Assembly (NCBI RefSeq): GCF_032118995.1
Contig: NC_092648.1
Span: 21,852,450 to 21,916,449, forward strand
DNA from: Asterias amurensis
Taxonomy: Eukaryota; Echinodermata; Asteroidea; Forcipulatida; Asteriidae
DNA length: 64,000 nucleotides
Reading direction: 5' to 3'
The notes beneath the pieces are model-generated. The model did not search any database. It was given only the letters and a program-made list of their open reading frames with translations, and had not been told where the DNA came from. This document shows positions 11,848 to 24,200 of this stretch, piece by piece; the first letter of the stretch is position 1; the number at the start of each line of letters is the position of its first letter. A program made the translations under genes and the position numbers.

Positions 11848-14800
11848 CTAAAAGCATGGCTGATAAACCGTCCACTCAGTTCGAGTTATTGTCTTAGAGT
11901 GCAACTCAACAACGCGCACTTGATTTGTCGTGAAATTCGGATCGGTGTAGTGAAGCAGCGGTTCGCCATTGCGGCCGTGTAATCCCACCTTTACCTCACC
12001 ATCCTCGTAAGTCACCCAGAAGCGATGAGATCCATCAAACTGAATGTCCATCATGTGTGCAACCAAACCTTCAAGACCAACACCCTGACCACGTGTAAAC
12101 TCTGGCAAAATATAAGTTTTGGGAGGATTTGTTATCTTGTGTAAGCATTAAATACATTAATTCCAACACGTGCTATATCTCTGTAATGCTTAACCATGAA
12201 CATTAATTTTTAGAAATATCGACTAATTTTAAATCGTCTCTGTTGTTCTATTAGGACAACATTTTAGAAACAATACATGGAGCTATAGGCCTTATGTTTC
12301 TTCACAACCAAAATATGTTACAATTCCCGGTGAGGGTTGTTCATTACACCCAACAAAACTTGTGCCAAAAGGCAGTGGACACTATTGGTAATTACTCACA
12401 AAAATTATTAGCACAAAACCTTACTTTGTAACGAGTAATGGGGAGAGGTTGAAGGTATAAAACATTGTGAGAAACGTCTCCCCCTCTGAAGTGACGTGGT
12501 TTTCGAGAAAGAAGTCATTTTAATCGAATTTGATTTCAAGACCTCAGATTTAGAAAGTGAGGTCTTGAAATCAAGCATCTGAAAGCGCACAACAAGGGTG
12601 TTTTTTTTCTTTCATTATTATCTCCCAAATTTGATGACCGATTGAGCTCAAATTTTCACAGGTCTGTTATTTTATGCATATGTTGAGATACACCAACTGT
12701 GAAGGCTAGTCTTTGACAATTACCAATAGTGTCCACTGCCTTTAAATAGATGTTCGTGGAGATTTTAGTTTCCGATTCGCACTCATTGCTTTCAAGTTAA
12801 CCTTCAACACTTTAAATGTTTGTTTATTGCAAACGCTATAATAATCGGAATCGCGACCCTCGAATTTCGAATTTCGAACTTCAACTTTGACTTTCCCATT
12901 AAAATAAAATGTGTTGTAGGCCTATCTTCCAACTGTGTAAAGATTGTATATACTCACGAACAGCGTAGACCACATCGCCGTCCGCTCTTCCCATGAAGCG
13001 CACCTCAGTCAAGTTAGCCTCGTGATTCTTGAGAGTGAAGTCCAGTCTCACGGGGAATGAGATAGTTGTACGATTCAACAGGTATAACCTGACGTCACTG
13101 TCACTCGTATGGTAGGTGGCACATGGCGATTGAGGAGCTTCATTGAATGCCGTTGTAGCTGTCAGTAATTAATCAAAATAATGTCAACATATCTCGAGAA
13201 CTAAAATTATTAATAGTTTTGCTTCATGAGCTTCAGTAATTTGTTTACAATACCTTAAAGGAACACAATTGGATCGGTCGAGTTGGTCTTCGAAAAGCGT
13301 TTGTAACCGTTTATTATAAAATGCATTTGGTTAGAAAGATGTTTTAAAAGTAGAATACAATGATCCACACACATTTGCTTCGAAATTGCGAACTAACACG
13401 GTCAGCCATTTTGGGGAGTCTTGACTACCATTATGCCGACCGTGTTTGTCGACGAGGTAAAAGGAATGCCACGTAATTTCGATTGATACTTGTGTGGATC
13501 ATTATATTCTACTTTTAAAAACACCTTTCTAATCATATGCATTTTATAACAAACGGTTTCAAACGCTTTTCAAAGACCAACTCGACCGATCCAAGGCAAC
13601 GTGTTCCTTTAAGACTGAATTAAAATGTCTTTTTAACGTTACAAATAGTAATAAATTACAGAGCCAGGCGATTTCTCGAGCTTAATTGCATATATTTGAC
13701 CCCTGTGTAAATTCGAAAGTTACCCGTTTATAAAGGATACAAATACAGTTTTAATAACCATCAAAAGTAAACATGAGGACGTACTGATTGGCAAATAAAA
13801 AGTCATACAAGAGGATAGAACCGTGGTAATTTAATTGTACATACCCAAGATGTGACCATCTCCCTGACCACCTGTTGGCACCGGTTCGTCTGAGAGAAAA
13901 AAACACATACATTTTGAGTCAAGTGGCAGACAGAAATACAGTTTTAATCTTTTATAATTAATTTGAGCTCGATAGGGTGCAACAGTTACACCGATGTAGT
14001 TTATTTCACCGTATTTCCGTGTTTGCAGAACAAAAACCTGAATTAAAGACACTGGGCACTATTGGTAATTGAGACTAGTCTTCTCACTTGGTGTATCTCA
14101 AAATATACATAAAATAGCAAACCTGTGAAAATTTGAGCTCAATCGGTCATCGAAGTTGAGAGATAATAATGAAAGAAAAAACACCCTTGTCACACGAAGT
14201 TGTGTGCTTTCAGATGCTTGATTTCGAGACCTCAAATTCTAAATCCGAGGTCTCGAAATCAAATTCGTGGAAAATTACTTCTTTCTCGAAAACTTCATTA
14301 CTTCAGAGGAAGCCGTTTCTGACAATGTTTTATACTATCAACCTCTCCCCAGTACTCGTTACCAATGAAGGTTTTATGCTAATCATTATGTTGAGTAATA
14401 ACCAATAGTGTCCACTGCCTTTAAGGATGCAAATGATGCCAGGAAATTCTTGTTAAAAAGGGCCAATCTTATCAGTCATTATTGTTTACCTTGTCCGCAA
14501 GGCGTCCTTTTTTCGAAATCCTCCATGAGCGGCCGACCGTCCTTTCCAAATCGCACTTGGTAGGGAGTCACCGTTGACGTCATGTTCACGGCACCTGAGG
14601 AAACTATGTACATGTGAGTCACTCTGTGTTGGTGCACACAGAACTACATACATGAAAAACGATCAAAACCCTGTTTCAAATGCCTGCATTTTCTGAGGCA
14701 TATTTTGATCATTATTTTATTGTCACTTAGGCCTACAGAAGAACAATGGAGAAACTACTATGCTGAGCTCATTCGGTATTCAGACTGCTAATTCGTAACT

Positions 14801-17720
14801 TCCATTTCAGCAAAATGTGAGAAAACAGCGCATGTAAATTGTTGGTGCAACTAAAATTCGTCTTTAAACTCATCTCTAAGATATGAACCACTTTCAAGCT
14901 CAGATTTCAAAATATTTGACTCTGTGTACTCGAAAAGACTCCGTGCGCCTGAAATAACTTCGTGTACTCGAAATTATTTCCGATGTCAGATGCAATTGTG
15001 TTAGCCATGCAATACTGTCCGCTCCGGACACTTTTGCATATGCAATCGTGTCCGGGGCTATGCAAAAACCATCCGGTGTCGCATGCAAATATGTTCGCTA
15101 TGCAATACTATCCGGAGGACATTATTGCATATGCAACCATGTCCGTCAATAATGTCCGCCAGACGGTTTTGCATATGCAGTTCTGTCCGCCCGGACGCTG
15201 CAGCATAATGCAATTGTGTCCGCCTGGACACATTTGCATATGCAGTTATATCCAAGTGCAAAACCGTCCCTGCAGTAATCGCCCTTGGTCGACGGAACAC
15301 GTTCATTTTTGTACAAGCAAAGTGCATGTCATGAATGACATGGGAAATGTTCGGCCGTTGGGTATCCTCTGCAATCATAAAATACGTGAATGTTCATGCT
15401 GCATTTAATACGTAGGTTCAGTGCATGCACGCGTGCTTACACACGCACATACATGTCCACCGGACGGTTCTTGCATAGCTCCGGACACGATTGCATATGC
15501 AAAAGTGTCCGGAGCGGACACTACGGCGGACATGTACATGACTGTATATGTACAGTATGTGCGCGCGTAAGCGAGCGTGCATGCGCTGAACCTACGTATT
15601 ATGCAGCATGAATAATTCACGTATTTTATGATTGCAGCGAATACCCAACGGCCGACATTTCCCATGTCATTCATGACATGCACTTAGCTTGCAAAACAAT
15701 GGCGAACGTGTTCCGTCGACCAAGGGCGTTTAGTTTACTGCAAGGACGGTTTTGCACGCGGATACAACTGCATATGCAAATGTGTCCGGGTGGACACAAT
15801 TACACTATGCAGCAGCGTCCGGGCGGACACGATTGCATATGTAAAACCGTCCGGCGGACATTATTGCATATGCAACAATGTCCTCCTCCGGATAGTATTG
15901 CATAGAGGACATAATTGCATGCGACACCGGCTATGATTGAGCGCTTATAATTATGTTTTTTAGTGCATGGATGACTTGGGTGCACAATAAATTATTTTGC
16001 GATCTTTGACACATTCAAGGGTATTGAATTAAGAACTCAAATGGTTTAAAGTATTTATATTAATCAAGTATCGCTTCAGCGGCTTTATAACAAATCAACT
16101 ACATTGCATTATTGATTGAAATATACAATAAAAAATTAAAGGAACACGTTGCCTTGGATCGGACGAGTTGGTCTATAACTGAGCGTTTATAACCGTTTTT
16201 TATACAATGCATATGGTTAGAAAGATGTTTTAAAAGTAGAATACAATTATTCACACAAGTTTGCCTCGAAATTGCGTGGTTTTCCTTTTACTGCGAGAAC
16301 TAACACGGTCGGCCATTTATGGGAGTCAAAAATTTGACTCCCATAAATGGCCGACCGTGTTCCATTTATGGGAGTCAAAAAATTTTCTTTCAAACATAAG
16401 AGTATATGCTTACGAATAATAAAACAATTTTTTTAGTAATATTGTTTGTCACGATTTATATGTTTAAAATATATATTAAGTTGTTTGGGGGGCTGACTCC
16501 GCCTACCCCTTTTGTGATGTCAATCGAGGCAGACTTTGCCTGCAATGCGTATAGTAAACACACGTGCAAAGTACATGTACGTCCAAGTCGTGAGTTGGTA
16601 CATTTCAAAAAGTGTTTTTTCTGCATTCAGCAGCAATACACCTGTTCGGCATTGCCGGAAAAAAAACCTTTTTTTTTTTTTTTTTTTTTTTTAACGTACA
16701 AACTCACGACTTTGTCCGTACATGTACTTTGCAATTGTGTTTACTCTACGCATTACAGGCAAAGTCTGCCTCGATTTACGTCACGAACAGCGCCCTCTCG
16801 GGTCGGGGTCTACTCTTAAATTTGTAAATAACATAAGAACTGATTTTTTAAAACCTTAGTTAACTGTTTATTCACATTCCACTCATCAAAACACATATAT
16901 TAGTGACAAAAGCTAGATTTTGAAAAATACCACTTCCAGGTGACTTTAAGCAATTTGTTTTGCTTAAGCAGCTCTATGAAATTGACCCCTGTTCATGAGA
17001 AACAGTCTAATAAACCACGCAAAAAGATTAAACAATAATGCAAACGGATTACTAAACCATGCCGACAATTTCAAATTACTAAAGCATAAAGGGATTACCA
17101 AACCGTGCAAAATGATTGCTGTTTTCTTTTAATAAAAACGATTTTGGGAACTTTTTCAAAATGTCCATAGATTTAGATTAATCTTACAGGGTTTGAAGAT
17201 AATGATAGTGGAAAGCTTCCCTTAAAATCTTACTTACTGAGGTGCTGTAGTTTTTTAGAAATGAGTAAAACAATGTCATGAAAATACGTTTGTTAATGAC
17301 TTAAATAATTTTCGTCTCATGAGACGAAATTTATTTTCATGACATTGTTTTACTCATTTCCCCAAAACTACAGCACCTCGGCACGTATAGTATTTTCATG
17401 GAAGCTTTCTACTATCATTATCTTCAAACTGTGTAAGTTTAGTATAATTGTGGACATTGTGTTTTTGTCCTACAGAAGTTAGGCCTACATAGATCCTTTA
17501 AACTGAATTTATTAACATAGCTTGGAATTTTGAATGATTGTTTTGAATTGAATCAAACATTGCGAATGGTTTGCTAAACCGTTCAAATGGATCACCAAAT
17601 CATCTCAACACATTATTATTTGTTCATCTGTTTAAATAAAGACGCATAAGAACATGTCTTACCTTCTACAGCAATTGAAGCAACAATTACACACTTTAGA
17701 AGTAATACGAAGAACGCCAT
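11848..17720 (-). CDS. Secreted protein with Methyltransf_FA-like C-terminal domain, paralogue B
   Basis: Five minus-strand exons join in frame: 17663-17720, 14490-14594, 13845-13889, 12958-13158 and 11848-12101, giving 220 residues. Phases and exon lengths match paralogue A (exons 2, 3 and 5 are identical in length). Exon 1 is a signal peptide (MAFFVLLLKCVIVASIAVE). Exon 2 contains VTPYQVRFGKDGRPLMEDFE and a CG pair before the splice. Exon 3 is EPVPTGGQGDGHIL. Exon 4 keeps FNEAPQSPCATYHTS and FPVRLDFTLKN with five extra residues relative to A. Exon 5 has HRFWVTYEDGEVKVGLHG, TDPNFTTNQ and TEWTVYQPCF. Cysteines in exons 2, 4 and 5 are conserved in both copies. Function unknown; an extracellular ligand-binding role is a guess from the fold resemblance. 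Confidence 0.8.
12368..12744 (-). mobile_element. Foldback family A, full copy in intron 4 of paralogue B
   Basis: It runs from AAAGGCAGTGGACACTATTGG to CCAATAGTGTCCACTGCCTTT, an almost perfect inverted repeat end. The central hairpin is present. Confidence 0.88.
13255..13612 (+). mobile_element. Foldback family B, full copy with TTAA flanks
   Basis: Ends TTAAAGGAACAC and GTGTTCCTTTAA frame two arms of about 150 bp that mirror each other, with ACACGGTC blocks at the centre. It sits in the intron between exons 3 and 4 of paralogue B. Confidence 0.85.
14045..14423 (+). mobile_element. Foldback family A, full copy in an intron of paralogue B
   Basis: The element runs from AAAGACACTGGGCACTATTGG to GTGTCCACTGCCTTT, with TTAA on both sides. 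It contains the standard central hairpin. Confidence 0.87.
14980..15930. mobile_element. Octamer-module elements, inverted double copy
   Basis: A short forward fragment (14980-15072) is followed by a reversed copy from 15073 (CCGGTGTCGCATGCAAATATG) and a forward copy ending at 15930 (GCATGCGACACCGG). The two larger copies are head to head, so about 850 bases form one large inverted repeat. At least eight TTGCATATGCAA-like cores are present. It lies in intron 1 of paralogue B, just as a single copy lies in intron 1 of paralogue A. Confidence 0.82.
16136..16385. mobile_element. Family B half copy with near-perfect central palindrome
   Basis: It starts TTAAAGGAACACGTTGCC. Bases 16303-16360 form a 58-bp palindrome (arms ACACGGTCGGCCATTTATGG and complement) with at most a base or two of mismatch at the centre. 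The second arm is replaced by a family E element. Confidence 0.78.
16390..16950. mobile_element. Foldback family E, copy 2
   Basis: The right end is CCACTTCCAGGTGACTTTAA. It includes a THAP-start fragment on the minus strand near 16620-16665 (MPNRCIAAE) and a T tract of more than 20 bases at about 16670. Confidence 0.75.
17148..17500 (+). mobile_element. Foldback family D, full copy
   Basis: Arms carry TTTTTCAAAATGTCCA, GGTGCTGTAGTTTTT and AGTAAAACAATGTCATGAAA, all repeated in inverse order after a centre at TCTCATGAGA. The end is CCTTTAA. Located in intron 1 of paralogue B, close to exon 1. Confidence 0.82.
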
Positions 17721-17995
17721 GGTTGCTGTCAATACGACTGTGCTAACGCCCAGCCATTGGCAACGGTAGTTGAAGATCCCGGTGCTGTTTTTCTAAAGAG
17801 CAATCAGTGACTCTAGAAACAAATAGTCACTAATTCAACATGTCTTTTTTAACCTGTTGACTATCCAAAGGTTTCCATTGAAAACATGTTTACTGGTTGC
17901 CTACCGGTTTGCTCGTTAGACCCATTGACTGTTATGTTTCGGCAACGAGGCAAGCAAACGACGCGAACCAAACAGTTGCGATAGCATGAGCAACC

Positions 17996-18009
17996 GTTGC
18001 CACAGCAAC
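17996..18009. promoter_or_regulatory. RFX-like inverted site upstream of paralogue B
   Basis: GTTGCCACAGCAAC followed by AGGAAA, identical to 8517-8530 upstream of paralogue A. A second imperfect pair (GTTGCG...GCAAC) lies just before it. Confidence 0.5.
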
Positions 18010-18060
18010 AGGAAAAAACCCTTGCTGCATGCCCAATTTAATTTTACCGCGAGCCAGGTA

Positions 18061-18721
18061 ACTGAGCAGAAATTAGAAAAAAAATTGTTTTTATCAAAAC
18101 TCTAAGAAACTCTGTAGGGAACCATGTTACGAATGCTTATGCGCCCTTTTCGCTGGTAACCTTATTCTTTTCAGCTCAGCAGAATTCATTGGTGTCAGTA
18201 ATTGCATCATGCAGCTCGATTACTTTGGCCCCATCTCCTCCATAGACCTCAATATTGTTATGTCCTTCAATAAAAAGCTTTGATGAAATTTTCTAAAGAG
18301 ACAGACTGAATGACAGCTCCATAGCGTATGAAAGCATTAAAGGGATGTTGAGGAAGAAAAGGGGTCACGTTCAACTTCTACAAAAACAAGACGTGTAAAA
18401 ACTTGCTGATTAAATCTGTTGGGTACGAACGTTGAGTAGCCTACCTTCTTATGTTGGGCTACGTGGCGAGTTGGCTATGCAGGCCTACCGAGAAAGTAAT
18501 TTGTTTAAAAAGGTGCTTAAAAGTTACTTTAAAAATATCTGCCATTGAAAGCAACTTAAGTGTACAAAAACACATTATCCCGGTGCCACGTGGTCAAGTT
18601 TACCTTGCGACTAACGGAAAAAAGCCGGACATGCTCTTTTTGTGGTAAAATGTTGCACGTAATTGGGTAAACTGCTCCTCGTGGAAAACTTTTACCCATA
18701 ATGCAAAGTATACAATGCACA
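18061..18721. other. Intergenic upstream of paralogue B
   Basis: Nothing recognisable. No coding frame with family features. Confidence 0.5.
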
Positions 18722-18910
18722 CTGCACTGGGTGCGTTCGATTAGCTTCCCCGGGTCGACCCCGGTGTGCTCATCCGGGTGGCGTATTTTATTCCCAAGAC
18801 GAACGTGGGCAGATACCCACATTCGTCCAGTAAAAGTCGCCTATTTTTCCCCAAAACGAAAGTGTGTAGATAATTTCCCATGTTCTTCAGATAATTTAAC
18901 CAAGCTAAAC
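18722..18910. mobile_element. GTCGACC-type terminal repeat element, copy 1
   Basis: GGGTGCGTTCGATTAGCTTC, then GGTCGACCCCGGTGTGCTCA and two ACGAACGTGGG-like blocks, are shared in reverse orientation with 25440-25665. The start GTGCGTTCGATT suggests a hAT-like non-autonomous element, but I see no clean target duplication. Confidence 0.55.
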
Positions 18911-19316
18911 ATTTTCTGCAACTTTTCAAGTAAATAAAATACCTCCCACGATTGTTTGCTTGGTCCCCCCCCCCCAAAAAAAAGGTGTAAAAAAAAACCT
19001 TCTTACAAACAGTAGATATCTGTCTTGATTTGCATCCATGGCTTTCCATAGTTACCCAACCAGGGTTGGCAAAAACTCGGGCTGTGTGGCGTTACAAAAG
19101 AAAGGACCATAGGCCCTCATTATGGTGGTAACTTTTCGCTTCTCAAGTGGTTTAGTCAGCTCGAAATGAAATCTGCCAGTACAGCTCGTCTTCATAAAGA
19201 CATGGTGAATACACTCTAAATAGCAAACTTGAGTGCGACTCCTAGAGGATGGTTAACATGGAAAATGATGGCAGATTTTCACTGCAAGTTTGCAATGACA
19301 AGCAATAATAAGGCAT

Positions 19317-19740
19317 TAAAGGGTATATATGTACTTTTTCCATAAAACACAATGTCCACAGATATACATTAAACTTACACAGTTTGAAGATTATGATAGT
19401 AGAAAGCTTCCCTAGAAATTTTACTTAAAGAGGTGCTGTAGTTTTTGAGAAATTAGTAAAAGTAATAATTTCCGTCTCAGTTTTAACATGTAAAAATGTA
19501 TTAACCAGTTATTGCTATGGTTTTGGTATAATTTCATAACTGGTTAAGGGGATTTTACATGCTAAAATAATTTTGGATTCATCAGTTCAAAACTATTTTG
19601 TGACAATTGTTTTACTCATTTCTCAAAGACTACACAACCTTAGTTAGTAATATTTGAAGGGAAGCTTTCCACTATCGTTATCATCAAACCCTGTGTGATG
19701 TAAATCTGTGGGCATTTTGAAATGAACCCGAATCCTTTAA
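19317..19740 (+). mobile_element. Foldback family D, full copy with TTAA flanks
   Basis: It begins TTAAAGGGTATATATGTACT and ends GAATCCTTTAA. The inner part has an inverted pair AACCAGTTAT...ATAACTGGTTAA, also found in the copy at 38970. Confidence 0.82.
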
Positions 19741-20100
19741 CCTGTTCACTGAAAGTAGAGTTTGAGATACAGACAACTGCAACCCGGGCCCCTCCAATCA
19801 CAATAATCATATAACGACAAATATCTTAGCCACATACCTGAATTTTCAAGTCGGGATTGTTTATTACGTTGTTTGAGGCTCAAAACTGCATTCGTATGAA
19901 GAAAAAACCTACAACTATGCAATGAAATCATACAAAAAACATCCAAACCAAATAGTATTTTTTTCATGAACACTGTTCAATGCAATGTGAGGATAAAAAG
20001 CAACATCCTAAAGTCATAGTGTATTCTCGGCCTTATTTTTGAAGTGTGCACGCTTTGGTTCTTTTCTACAAATTTTTAAACCTCAAATGAGATCTTCCTT

Positions 20101-20420
20101 AAAGACACTAGTAGTAATTGTCAAAGACCAATCTTCTCATTTGGTGTGTCTCAACCAAACCTGTGAAAATTTGAGCTCGATTGGTCATCGGAGTTGCGAA
20201 ATAACTATGAACGAAAAAAAAATCCTTGTCACACGAAGTTGTGTGCTTTAAATGCTTGATTTCGAGACCTCAAATTCTAAACTTGAGGCCTCGAAATCAA
20301 CTTCGTTGAAAAATACTTTACTTCTTTCTCGAAAATCACGTCACTTCGGATGGAGCCGTTTCTCAACTTGCTACCAATTGAGGTTTTATGCTGATAATTA
20401 TTGTAGGTAATTTGCCTTTA
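20101..20420 (+). mobile_element. Foldback family A, eroded copy
   Basis: The left end is AAAGACACTAGTAGTAATTG. The central hairpin (GATTTCGAGACCTCAAATTC) is intact; the right end is shortened to TTTGCCTTTAA. Confidence 0.75.
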
Positions 20421-20898
20421 ACATCACTGTCATTCAAAGTGGAAAACAGCCAATAAGTTAATCAAGGACAGATTGGAACTTTGCACCATTATAGCTTTCA
20501 GCATTATTGATGAAATAGATAGTAAATTAATCAAACCATTCCTTCCTGAGAAATCAATTACTTTATTCACTGGCCATGGTATAAATGAGATTGCATGCAT
20601 TATAGGGCTCCACAAAGTTGCCATAAAAAAATGCGATCGATATCAGCCCTAAATACTTCAAGAAATAATAAACTACACCATTCGGAACCACTCTACCAGA
20701 TTTTATGTTTTGCTCAGAATTTCTAGATGCTTTCGGACATCAAATACCTTTTTTAAAAGTAACTCCTTTCTGTGTGCAAACCAAAGCGCAGTAATTTCAA
20801 TCATAAAGTAGTTGAGATCAGGGGTCAGTTTTATCTGTTTCAAACATCAACTCTTGACACCAACTAAAATTTGTACATTTTACTAAATTTCTTCACAG

Positions 20899-21250
20899 AA
20901 AGGCACTGGGCACCTTCGGTAATTGTCAAAGACTACTCTTACTTGGTGTATCCCTGCATGTGTTTAAAATAACAAATCTGTGAAAATTTGGGCTCGACTG
21001 ATCATCGAAGTTGCAAGACAACAATGAAAGAAAAATACCCTTGTTGCACAAATTTGTGTGCTTTCAGATGCCAAATAAAAGGCTTCAGCCCTGAAGTCTT
21101 TTGATATTTGAGTGAGAAACTACCTCTTTCTTAAAAACTAAAATACTTCAGAGGCAGCCATTTATCACAATGTTTTGTACAGTTTTATCAACAGCTCTTC
21201 GTTGCTCGTTACCAAGTAAGTTTTTATTTTAACCATTATTTTGACCAACT
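20899..21250 (+). mobile_element. Foldback family A, copy lacking its right terminus
   Basis: It begins AAAGGCACTGGGCACCTTCGG. The middle hairpin is the GGCTTCAGCCCTGAAGTC variant. The right end fades near 21250. Confidence 0.72.
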
Positions 21251-24200
21251 ACACATGACAACTGATAATCTTAAGCCCAATCTAGTTTGTATTGACCACA
21301 CCATTTATGTAAGGTCCTCCTTAGAGGAATAATTTGTAGGGGCATGGAGGCAAATGTCTCTGTTACCTCCCTGAAGTGCCTCCATTGCCCTGCCTACAGA
21401 TGAAATTCTAGTGTATTTCTTGGTAGGCAATTGTTGGTGTTGATTGTTTTGTTTACATAGTCACAGATAATCATAAAAGAATTTACTAGACTTGCAGAAT
21501 TTACTAGACTTACAGATAACTATCAAACAAACAATTAGGTCAATAATGCCACCAGATTCATAAACTTGCCCAGTCTGTCCAAGCCAGTCCACGTTGCACC
21601 CTCTTACCCATGACAAACGAAAAAACCAGTGTCGTAATCAATTCTAAAATTTTGAAAGAAAAGTAACCAGATCAAGTCAAAATAAACAGAATGGTGAACA
21701 GTCTCAATCAAGCTTCTTAATTTAATTACTCAATTGGAAAATTAAGAAACTCATCAAATCTAATGAAACAGATAATTAACAAAAAACAAATTACAGGAGA
21801 AAAAAAGGTGAAAATAAGCACTAAAATTTGTTATGGTTCATTCTTTGTTACAGTGCAAGAACATGCACATCGTACATGATATATTGCAACATCCCTTATT
21901 TAATGTACACAGCAAAGTTTTTTGATTCCCAAATGCTCCAATTGCATAATAATCTCAAAAACATGAAGTCACAAGATTTTTGTGACAAAATGTGTTCATG
22001 CAAACACTTTTAAAGTGCCTGCTGTAAATGTGTTTATGACTACACAATTGGAGCGTCATGGAACTATTATAAGGCCAACACAAGGCTAACACACACTGGC
22101 ACTGAGTGCACAAATCATTCCTCACAGTATGACTGCAATTAGTTTCACATTTTTAGTTGTCATGTAATCAACTAAACTGCCTCAAAATGTACTTTTCTTT
22201 CCATTCAATTACATCCGAATTCACACCAACTTGTCTTCTTCATGAAGTACCTATCAAACATAAAGTTGACAATAAAACAACGAATGTGTTTTCAAATAAT
22301 ATAAACAATACTTCTTCCGTCATTAATTAAATATTAATTATACACTTCAAAAAAGACTGGTGCACAATACGCTCCAACCTGTCTTTTTAAAACTAAACAA
22401 TGCCACAACTTGGTACCAGTTAACCAGATACTTCCTAAGGTGATTGTATAAGACATGCTGTTGCAACATCACAGCCTAAGTTTTGCCAACCAAGGTTGGA
22501 AAACTGTGGAAAGCAAAAAATGCAAAGCAAAAACAGATAGCTACTGTTAGTAAGAAGGTTACACAAATATTCAAACATAATGTTGAATTTGTTGGAAACA
22601 AAGCAACCAATCATGGGAGGTGTTTTATTTATTTCAAGGTTTGCAGCAAATGTTTAATTTGGTTAAAATATCCGTTAACACGATTGAGTGCTTGATTTGT
22701 TTATCAACAATGGAAAGGCCTATCAGAGGCAGTTTGATGCAGACTTTCAAGTTGAAAGTCTGCATCAACCTTAACCTCTTAACTCTAACCTCTCAACCCT
22801 GACCTCTAATCTTCTTGATTTATTTAAATTTTACAAGGTGTTTGGAGATACCAGCCAGCTACTGCTACCGAGTAACTCCTTCAAACACTTAGACAGGCTT
22901 GATACTTCACGGAGGCTGTCTCCTCTCCGTGCCCCCTGGTCATTGCCTTGGTGCCCTTGAAATGCTCAAGTAGGGTGCCCTCTACCAATGAGAAAAAGCA
23001 TTGGTGCCCTTGCCCTTTCAAAAACAAAGCATTACACTTTACAGGCCTGAGTTCAGAAATATTTCCCTTCAATTATTGAGTCTAATGCATATTTTCTAAC
23101 ATGCAATACAAGGTGCTGGATTAGAGTGTTGATGTTTGTGAACCATAGAGCTATGTTCTTTTATATAGCTCTATGTTGTGTACAGACCTAGGTAAGAGCA
23201 TAACATGTTGTACGGCTCAGTACGGCAATTATGTAGCAGTGGTTTATTTATCCCTTTATGAGTGTTGTAGAATCTATAAATTGAATGAACAATCAGATAT
23301 ATGCCTACCTTTGCGGGCATAATGCAAATATGCAAGTATGTAAATTTCAACACATATGTAATTTCTCTGAAAATTTCAACATGGGCTGTTTCAACAAATT
23401 CATGAACAAGCCTCAAACAAGTGTAAACCCAGGATGCTTAAAAAATGTGTGCTTCTGGTGGAATCTAGATTTAGTGCTCTGGTCAATAGCTCTCTGATCT
23501 CCCCACTCCATTGAGGATCCTGCGTCCCACAGATGGTTAATTTCAAATAAAAAATTAAAAAAAGACACAAAAGATGACTTCTAGATTCAGAGTCACAGAG
23601 AATGGCTTACTCTGTCATTGTCTGTGTAAGCCCATGGCGGTCCAACAATCTTTGGAACTTGAACCAACTCACCAGTCCTCTTTACCAAACCATAAGAAAC
23701 AAAAAATCTAAAACACTCAGAGATAATTCTTACTTGCAAGTATTTGTGTGAATATCTTTTATTCTTTGTTTTTAGGAACTTGAGCATGTTTTTATCTCTC
23801 TGTGAACTTGGGCCGCGAGATTTGAATGTTTAAATAAGCTCAGAATAATAATAATATTACTCTATTCACACCCATGCAGCTAAGTGCTGGCCATACATGT
23901 ACAAATGATGTGGTTAGTAATCAGGACCTTGTATATCATGTAAGCTTAATATCATGTAGATTATTGCAAAATATATTGTTTTTTTCACCGACAACTACAT
24001 GTAAACCTCAAACTGCACTTTGCCATGTAAAGTGGTTCCGTTAAAAAAATGCAAGCAGCAGGACATTTTAGCACATAGCAGCTCTCTATTTGAAATTTAG
24101 GGCCCAAGGTTTGTTAATTGTAAACACATGACCAATGACTTGTTACAATATGCCTGAAAGTCTGGGATTCCCTACATTGCACAAGTCAGCATGTGCACAC

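Noticed and set aside
16406-16827. 137- and 71-codon frames with a phenylalanine run
   Set aside because: They cross the T tract of a family E repeat; the same repeat elsewhere lacks the frames.
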